This document shows, piece by piece, positions 15,494 to 18,861 of a stretch of DNA of 18,861 nt. Positions within the stretch are counted from its first letter, which is position 1, and each line of letters begins with the position of its first letter. The stretch comes from JAUNKE01 sp041853585 (GTDB taxonomy: Bacteria; Bacillota; Clostridia; Peptostreptococcales; Filifactoraceae): assembly GCA_041853585.1 (NCBI GenBank), contig JBGZSM010000005.1:1-18861 (forward strand), written 5' to 3'. The translations under genes and the position numbers were made by a program. A model generated the notes under the pieces. It worked only from the letters and a program-made list of their open reading frames with translations. It ran no database searches and had not been told where the DNA came from.

Positions 15494-15765
15494 AGAAATA
15501 TACGGTTCAATATTCGCAGAAAGCGGTAAAAGACTTACAAAAACTTGATAAATACACGCAAAAAATAATATACTCATGGATTTCCAAGAACCTGATTGAC
15601 TGTGAGGACCCGAGAGTGCACGGAAAGGCTTTGAGTGCGAATCGAAAAGGTCAATGGAGATATCGAATTGGCGATTATCGTCTAATCTGTCTGTTTCAAG
15701 ACGACGAACTGATTATTCTGGCGTTGTCTGTCGGACATCGAAGAAATGTGTATGATAAAGAATAG
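15490..15765 (+). CDS. RelE/ParE-superfamily toxin
   Basis: A 91-residue type II toxin of the RelE fold. The N-terminal YTVQYSQKAVKDLQKLDK is the usual strand followed by a basic helix. The core GQWRYRIGDYRLICLF (54-69) carries the conserved R57, R59 and R64. The C-terminus VGHRRNVYDK (81-90) has the H-R-x-x-V-Y ending typical of RelE-like mRNA interferases. The reported activity of that subgroup is ribosome-dependent mRNA cleavage; ParE-type gyrase poisoning is less likely given this C-terminus. It is complete, overlaps the antitoxin by four bases and ends at a terminator directly downstream. Confidence 0.9.
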   Translation: MKKYTVQYSQKAVKDLQKLDKYTQKIIYSWISKNLIDCEDPRVHGKALSANRKGQWRYRIGDYRLICLFQDDELIILALSVGHRRNVYDKE

Positions 15766-15795
15766 CATCTGTCAATAAAAGACGGATGTTTTTTT
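15766..15795 (+). terminator. Intrinsic terminator of the toxin-antitoxin module
   Basis: CATCTGTC (15766-15773) pairs with GACGGATG (15781-15788) through a G-U wobble that favours the plus strand, followed by a run of seven T. Confidence 0.85.
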
Positions 15796-15854
15796 ATAAT
15801 CTAATACTAATCTCTATTAGAAAGAATAGTTGTCAACAATTTGTATTTTGAATA

Positions 15855-16032
15855 ACCGTTCTATGTTTCCCACTTTGTAGGGAACGGTGGCAGTAGGTTA
15901 AGGATATACAATCTCCCTACGGTCGTTGTATATCTCGTCAACCCATGCATGTGACCTACCAAAGATTTTCATCGCTTTGCTTGAAAATCGGGTTAGGTCT
16001 AGAACCCAACCTTCCGCCGTTCCATCGGAACG
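15855..16032 (+). ncRNA. Candidate structured noncoding RNA, multi-branched
   Basis: A gene-free segment folds into a closed multi-branch RNA. The closing stem P1 pairs 15881-15890 with 16014-16023 (10 bp). P2 pairs 15893-15900 with 15952-15959 (8 bp). P3 pairs gatatacaa 15903-15911 perfectly with 15926-15934 and carries a 14-base loop containing cctacgg. P4 pairs gattttca 15964-15971 perfectly with 15982-15989. P5 pairs gggtt 15990-15994 with 16003-16007. Two G-U pairs (15888 with 16016, 15899 with 15953) become A-C mismatches on the other strand, so plus-strand transcription is favoured. The segment is richer in GC than the surrounding gaps and has no open reading frame of note. Length and complexity fit clostridial structured RNAs such as raiA, but I cannot confirm a class. 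No clear promoter or T-run terminator frames it. Confidence 0.65.
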
Positions 16033-16091
16033 AAACAATATTATTTTATCTATGGTTTATTAGGGGTTAGTGTAAAATCGAAATCGAAATC

Positions 16092-16141
16092 AAAATCTGA
16101 AATGAAAACTCAATCTGCCAGTTGCAATCAAAAATCCGATT
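16092..16141 (+). repeat. 50-bp direct repeat, copy 2
   Basis: Identical to 15107-15156 over 50 bases. It is preceded by further A-rich words (aaaatcgaaatcga at 16074-16087) and followed directly by a terminator hairpin. Confidence 0.92.
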
Positions 16142-16150
16142 TACAAAACG

Positions 16151-16184
16151 AAAACAAGAGTCCGTTACAAGCTCTTGTTTTTTT
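16151..16184. terminator. Terminator, probably bidirectional
   Basis: AAAACAAGAG (16151-16160) pairs perfectly with CTCTTGTTTT (16172-16181) around an 11-base loop, followed by more T. It can end plus-strand transcription through the structured RNA and, read the other way, the minus-strand gene at 16250-16741. Confidence 0.85.
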
Positions 16185-16249
16185 ACGCAAATTTACTTCG
16201 ATGTTTCAAATCAAACATCATTTATCTTTTATTCATCGCGACGGCTGTG

Positions 16250-16741
16250 CTATCTCGGTGAGGATGTTATGACCTTGAGCCCTTCGTCCTCCAATTTTTT
16301 CTTCATTTGGTTAAAGGAGCCGTCTTTGGATGCGGATTCCATTTGCTCATAAGCCTTATATAACAAAGCGTCGATGGTTTCCTGCGTTTCGTGTTCATAC
16401 TTACTTTTGGGGCACAGAATACTAAAAGCGGGAGAAACATCCGCCTTGCTCTGGATGAGAAAAAGTTTGACTTCAAAACCCTGCGCCCGTAGTTCATCAG
16501 CAACTTCGGCAAGTTGGTATTGTTTGATGGCTCGATTGAGTTTTTTGCGCGCATCATTCAGCAAATCCTGCACTTCGCTTGGCGATTTGGATTCGATAAT
16601 TTCAATCGGATATGTTATCAAGTATTCATCTGTACTGCGCGAACGCGAATCAAAAAAATTTATCATCGCGAGCAAAAAGGCGCCGACGATTAGAACGCCT
16701 GCTAAAGTGGATGCCGCTCGATTCAAAAGATTATTGGACAT
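16250..16741 (-). CDS. Single-pass membrane protein of unknown function
   Basis: A 163-residue protein I do not recognise. The start at 16741 follows GGGGAAG; an in-frame ATG six codons upstream has a poorer site. Residues 9-30 (ASTLAGVLIVGAFLLAMINF) form one membrane anchor, leaving about 130 charged residues, probably outside the cell. That part is largely alpha-helical with a coiled-coil tendency (SEVQDLLNDARKKLNRAIKQ), then a strand-like GFEVKLFLIQ and two further helices ending DEGLKVITSSPR. It has its own promoter overlapping the end of citC, so it need not be co-expressed with citrate metabolism. Confidence 0.75.
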   Translation of the reverse strand: MSNNLLNRAASTLAGVLIVGAFLLAMINFFDSRSRSTDEYLITYPIEIIESKSPSEVQDLLNDARKKLNRAIKQYQLAEVADELRAQGFEVKLFLIQSKADVSPAFSILCPKSKYEHETQETIDALLYKAYEQMESASKDGSFNQMKKKLEDEGLKVITSSPR

Positions 16742-16771
16742 TTCTTCCCCATTTCTCAACCGCTAATAAAA

Positions 16772-16799
16772 ATTTTATCATTACAAAAATCGGCGTCAA
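16772..16799 (-). promoter_or_regulatory. Promoter of the single-pass membrane protein gene
   Basis: On the minus strand, TTGACG (16799-16794) and TAAAAT (16777-16772) are 16 bases apart. The -35 box overlaps the citC stop codon. Confidence 0.5.
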
Positions 16800-17839
16800 T
16801 AGTGGAGGACATCCTTTTCGGCTTGTATTTTGCGGATGATTTCTTCGGCGTCGGAGCTTGTAAAGAAATCGTAGGTGCTTTTCGGAACCAAATTTTTGAT
16901 TTCGCTCAGTCTGTTGTTTTGAATCAATTCACGCACTTTGGATGCGGAAATCGCGAGGTCGTTTTCCGACTTGCGCTCGATAAGATGAACTTGCACATCG
17001 GGCGGCAACTTTTCCTGCATCACTTGATTGTATAAATTCGTCACGCGACTGAACGGCTCGCTGCCGATATAGCGTGAGCGAATACCCAATGCTTTTGCGA
17101 TTTGCAAAAAGATTTGAATGTCGAGATTCGCCTGCTCCAAAATGATGTCGTTTTCTTCCTTTATAAAGTAGGATGGAAAAATGGATTGCGAAATCATATA
17201 GCTGCTCGTTTCATGATAGATGATATTGCTCAAATGCTTGGTGCCTTCTAAAATCAGTTTTTTGCGAACCGAAAAAGGAATCAGCGAAGAATCATCGGAC
17301 ACCATGAACAGATGCAGCAGGTCATTTTCGGATGCCGCTTTTTCGACCAAGTACAAATGACCCTTTGTAAAAGGATTTGCATTCATAACAATCGAAGTGA
17401 TGCGAGCATCGGAATTGGGCATTGGACTTTCCGATTGCAATTTTTTTAAATAATCGTCAAATCGTCCTTTTTTATTTTCTAAAAAAACGAGTCGCTCGGT
17501 TTCTCCAATCGGATAAAATCCAAGATCTTCAAAAAACTTTCCGGTCTCTCTTTTGGTATAGACGAAGGTATTGTCATAACCGAGGTCATTTTGTCGGTTA
17601 AGCAATTCGGTAACGAGCGTGTTCATCAGCGCATAGCCTTGATATTTGCTGTCCACGGCAAAACAGCGCAGCGTATTCTTGTAGGAAGAGCCGGTTGCGA
17701 CGAGCTCATCATCGTGAAATAAGCCAATCGTAAAGTCGAGATTGGCATCTCTTTTGATATTTTCCTGCTCAAGCAGTTTGTCGACGAGTTTCATCGAATA
17801 TTTGTCTCGAGGGTAGATGGTAGAAGTAGTGAATTGCAT
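16796..17839 (-). CDS. citC: [Citrate (pro-3S)-lyase] ligase
   Basis: A 347-residue enzyme that activates citrate lyase by acetylating its phosphoribosyl-dephospho-CoA prosthetic group with acetate and ATP. The start at 17839 follows AAGGAGC and gives a standard N-terminus. Residues 1-125 form the GNAT-like domain (TLRCFAVDSKYQGYALMN). From about residue 146 comes the nucleotidyltransferase domain: ITSIVMNANPFTKGHLYLVE with the family's K-G-H motif, and ISASKVRELI near the C-terminus, the counterpart of the ISTSKVR motif. No citD, citE or citF is in the window; downstream lies an unrelated gene, so the lyase subunits must be elsewhere, perhaps beyond the right edge. The first 49 bases overlap the end of the LysR gene. 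Confidence 0.92.
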   Translation of the reverse strand: MQFTTSTIYPRDKYSMKLVDKLLEQENIKRDANLDFTIGLFHDDELVATGSSYKNTLRCFAVDSKYQGYALMNTLVTELLNRQNDLGYDNTFVYTKRETGKFFEDLGFYPIGETERLVFLENKKGRFDDYLKKLQSESPMPNSDARITSIVMNANPFTKGHLYLVEKAASENDLLHLFMVSDDSSLIPFSVRKKLILEGTKHLSNIIYHETSSYMISQSIFPSYFIKEENDIILEQANLDIQIFLQIAKALGIRSRYIGSEPFSRVTNLYNQVMQEKLPPDVQVHLIERKSENDLAISASKVRELIQNNRLSEIKNLVPKSTYDFFTSSDAEEIIRKIQAEKDVLHY

Positions 17840-18744
17840 AATTGCTCCTTTTTCAGATGATTCATTGAAATATCGATAAATCGTTGCATATATTTTTTGA
17901 TTTGAATGTCCTTGTGATAGCAGAGGCAAAAAGTTTTGAAGTCACGCGGACGCTCTATTTCATAATAACTGCCGCCATACATCATATTGAGATGTGTCGT
18001 CACGATTTCGGGATAGAGCGCGACCTTGTCGCAGAACAATGCCATTTTTTTTGCAAGCTCAATACTGTCGGTCTCGCAGAAAACTCTGGGCAATATTTTG
18101 TATTCGGAAAAAAGCTGGTCTTGTATCGAGCGAATCGCATGTCCTGATTTTAAAACGACAAACTCTTCCTTGCCGGCTTCTTTGATTTTTATTTTCTTGC
18201 CGGATTCGATGCGATTGGCAATCGCCGTATTTTTTCCCGCGACCAAAAAGATTCTTTCGACCAAAATCGGCAGATAAATCATGTCGCTGTTATTTTGTCC
18301 CGTCGTTGAAAATGCTAAATCGACATTTTGCAGATAGGCATGCTGCTCCAGACTGGAGGAACCGAGCTCGTGAATTTCGACTTCGACATTAGGATATTCT
18401 TTTTTGAACTGCATCAAAATTTCGGGCAAAAAAGCGATGGCGCGATGCATCGAAATGCCGAGCCGAATCTTTCCGCCTTGCTCCAAAGTGATTTCGCTGA
18501 GCTCGGATAGGAGCTGTCCTTCGATATGAAGAATCTTGCGAGCCGCTTCCACATATTTTTCGCCGGCATAGGTCAGCGTGGTCGGCGATTTGTCGCGATT
18601 AAAAATCGTCGTGCCGAGCGATTTTTCCACCGCTCGTATCATTTGGCTGAGCGATGGCTGTGAAATATGCAGTTCTTCAGCGGCTTTTGAAATGCTGCCC
18701 GTCTCCGCCACTTTGGTAATATAAAAAAGTTGTCTGGAATTCAT
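17791..18744 (-). CDS. LysR-family transcriptional regulator, probably of citrate metabolism
   Basis: A 317-residue LysR regulator. Residues 1-60 are the winged helix-turn-helix (FYITKVAETGSISKAAEELH then ISQPSLSQMIRAVEKSLG), followed by the linker helix. Residues 90-300 are the periplasmic-binding-like effector domain (IRLGISMHRAIAFLPEILMQF). The start at 18744 follows CGGAGT. Its 3' end overlaps citC by 49 bases in another frame, so both are on one mRNA. The tight link suggests that it senses citrate or a related acid and controls the citrate lyase genes. The effector is inferred from context only. The product ends with an unusual tail (LLLPSTLETNIR) encoded within the overlap. Confidence 0.88.
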   Translation of the reverse strand: MNSRQLFYITKVAETGSISKAAEELHISQPSLSQMIRAVEKSLGTTIFNRDKSPTTLTYAGEKYVEAARKILHIEGQLLSELSEITLEQGGKIRLGISMHRAIAFLPEILMQFKKEYPNVEVEIHELGSSSLEQHAYLQNVDLAFSTTGQNNSDMIYLPILVERIFLVAGKNTAIANRIESGKKIKIKEAGKEEFVVLKSGHAIRSIQDQLFSEYKILPRVFCETDSIELAKKMALFCDKVALYPEIVTTHLNMMYGGSYYEIERPRDFKTFCLCYHKDIQIKKYMQRFIDISMNHLKKEQLCNSLLLPSTLETNIR

Positions 18745-18771
18745 ATTTTACTCCGTTCAAAAAGTCGCAAT

Positions 18772-18799
18772 ATTGTAGGATATGGTTTTCATCTTGCAA
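18772..18799 (-). promoter_or_regulatory. Promoter of the LysR-citC transcript
   Basis: On the minus strand, TTGCAA (18799-18794) and TACAAT (18777-18772) are 16 bases apart. The small palindrome aagcaatgctt at 18803-18813, just upstream of the -35 box, is a candidate for LysR binding. Confidence 0.55.
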
Positions 18800-18861
18800 C
18801 ATAAGCAATGCTTTTCTTCAACGAAAGCAAATCCAGTATTTTGAAATTGCAAACTGAAAAC

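Noticed and set aside
15107..16141. CRISPR-like repeat pair
   Set aside because: Only two copies about 935 bases apart with genes between them, no regular spacers and no cas genes.
16122..16352. 76-codon plus-strand frame
   Set aside because: It runs through a direct repeat and a terminator hairpin and then lies antisense to the 16250-16741 gene.

Overview
The window looks like chromosomal DNA from a low-GC, Gram-positive anaerobe, most likely a clostridial Bacillota. The support is strong AGGAGG-type ribosome binding sites, sigma-A-like promoters, GNRA-capped intrinsic terminators, a MerR/TipAS regulator next to a bacitracin-type ABC exporter, a UgtP-like glycolipid glycosyltransferase and a citrate lyase ligase. 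No rRNA, tRNA, CRISPR array, transposase or phage gene is visible. The species cannot be fixed from the sequence.

Layout, left to right. (1) 161-1744 is an intact ABC half-exporter with its own promoter. A GNAT acetyltransferase (1932-2405) and a small cysteine-rich protein of unknown function (2649-3089) follow, each ending at a clear terminator. (2) 3353-6187 is a multidrug or peptide-antibiotic export operon: a MerR/TipAS regulator, a BcrA-like ATPase, an ABC-2 permease, and the C-terminal remnant of a second permease that has lost its front. (3) 6304-7925 is a second ABC half-exporter split by a single-base frameshift at about 7124-7128. (4) After a T-rich intergenic stretch made of repeated short words comes a lone PTS EIIC-like membrane protein (8373-9398). 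It ends at a probably bidirectional terminator, followed by a short scrap resembling the start of a response regulator. (5) On the minus strand, an Ogg-type 8-oxoguanine glycosylase (11487-10513) is co-transcribed with a fumarylacetoacetate hydrolase-family enzyme (10496-9597).

(6) 11677-14609 is a tight three-gene plus-strand operon: an MGDG-synthase/UgtP-like glycosyltransferase, a membrane-anchored NodB deacetylase and an LPG-synthase-TM/YbhN-type membrane protein. Together they suggest a route to a modified (perhaps amino-sugar) membrane glycolipid. A small three-helix membrane protein follows. (7) 15107-16141 is bracketed by two identical 50-bp direct repeats. Between them are a RelB/RelE-type toxin-antitoxin module, with a palindromic operator over its -10 box, and a roughly 180-nt gene-free segment that folds into a multi-branched RNA. 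G-U wobbles favour the plus strand for this RNA. It is the most interesting element of the window. (8) The right end is on the minus strand: an unrecognised single-pass membrane protein with its own promoter (16741-16250), citC (17839-16796), and a LysR regulator (18744-17791) whose end overlaps the start of citC by 49 bases.

The recurring themes are envelope and export functions (three ABC systems, the glycolipid operon, several small membrane proteins) and decay (a frameshifted exporter, a truncated permease, a possible response-regulator scrap). Several intergenic gaps are filled with related A-rich short words such as aaatcgaaatc.
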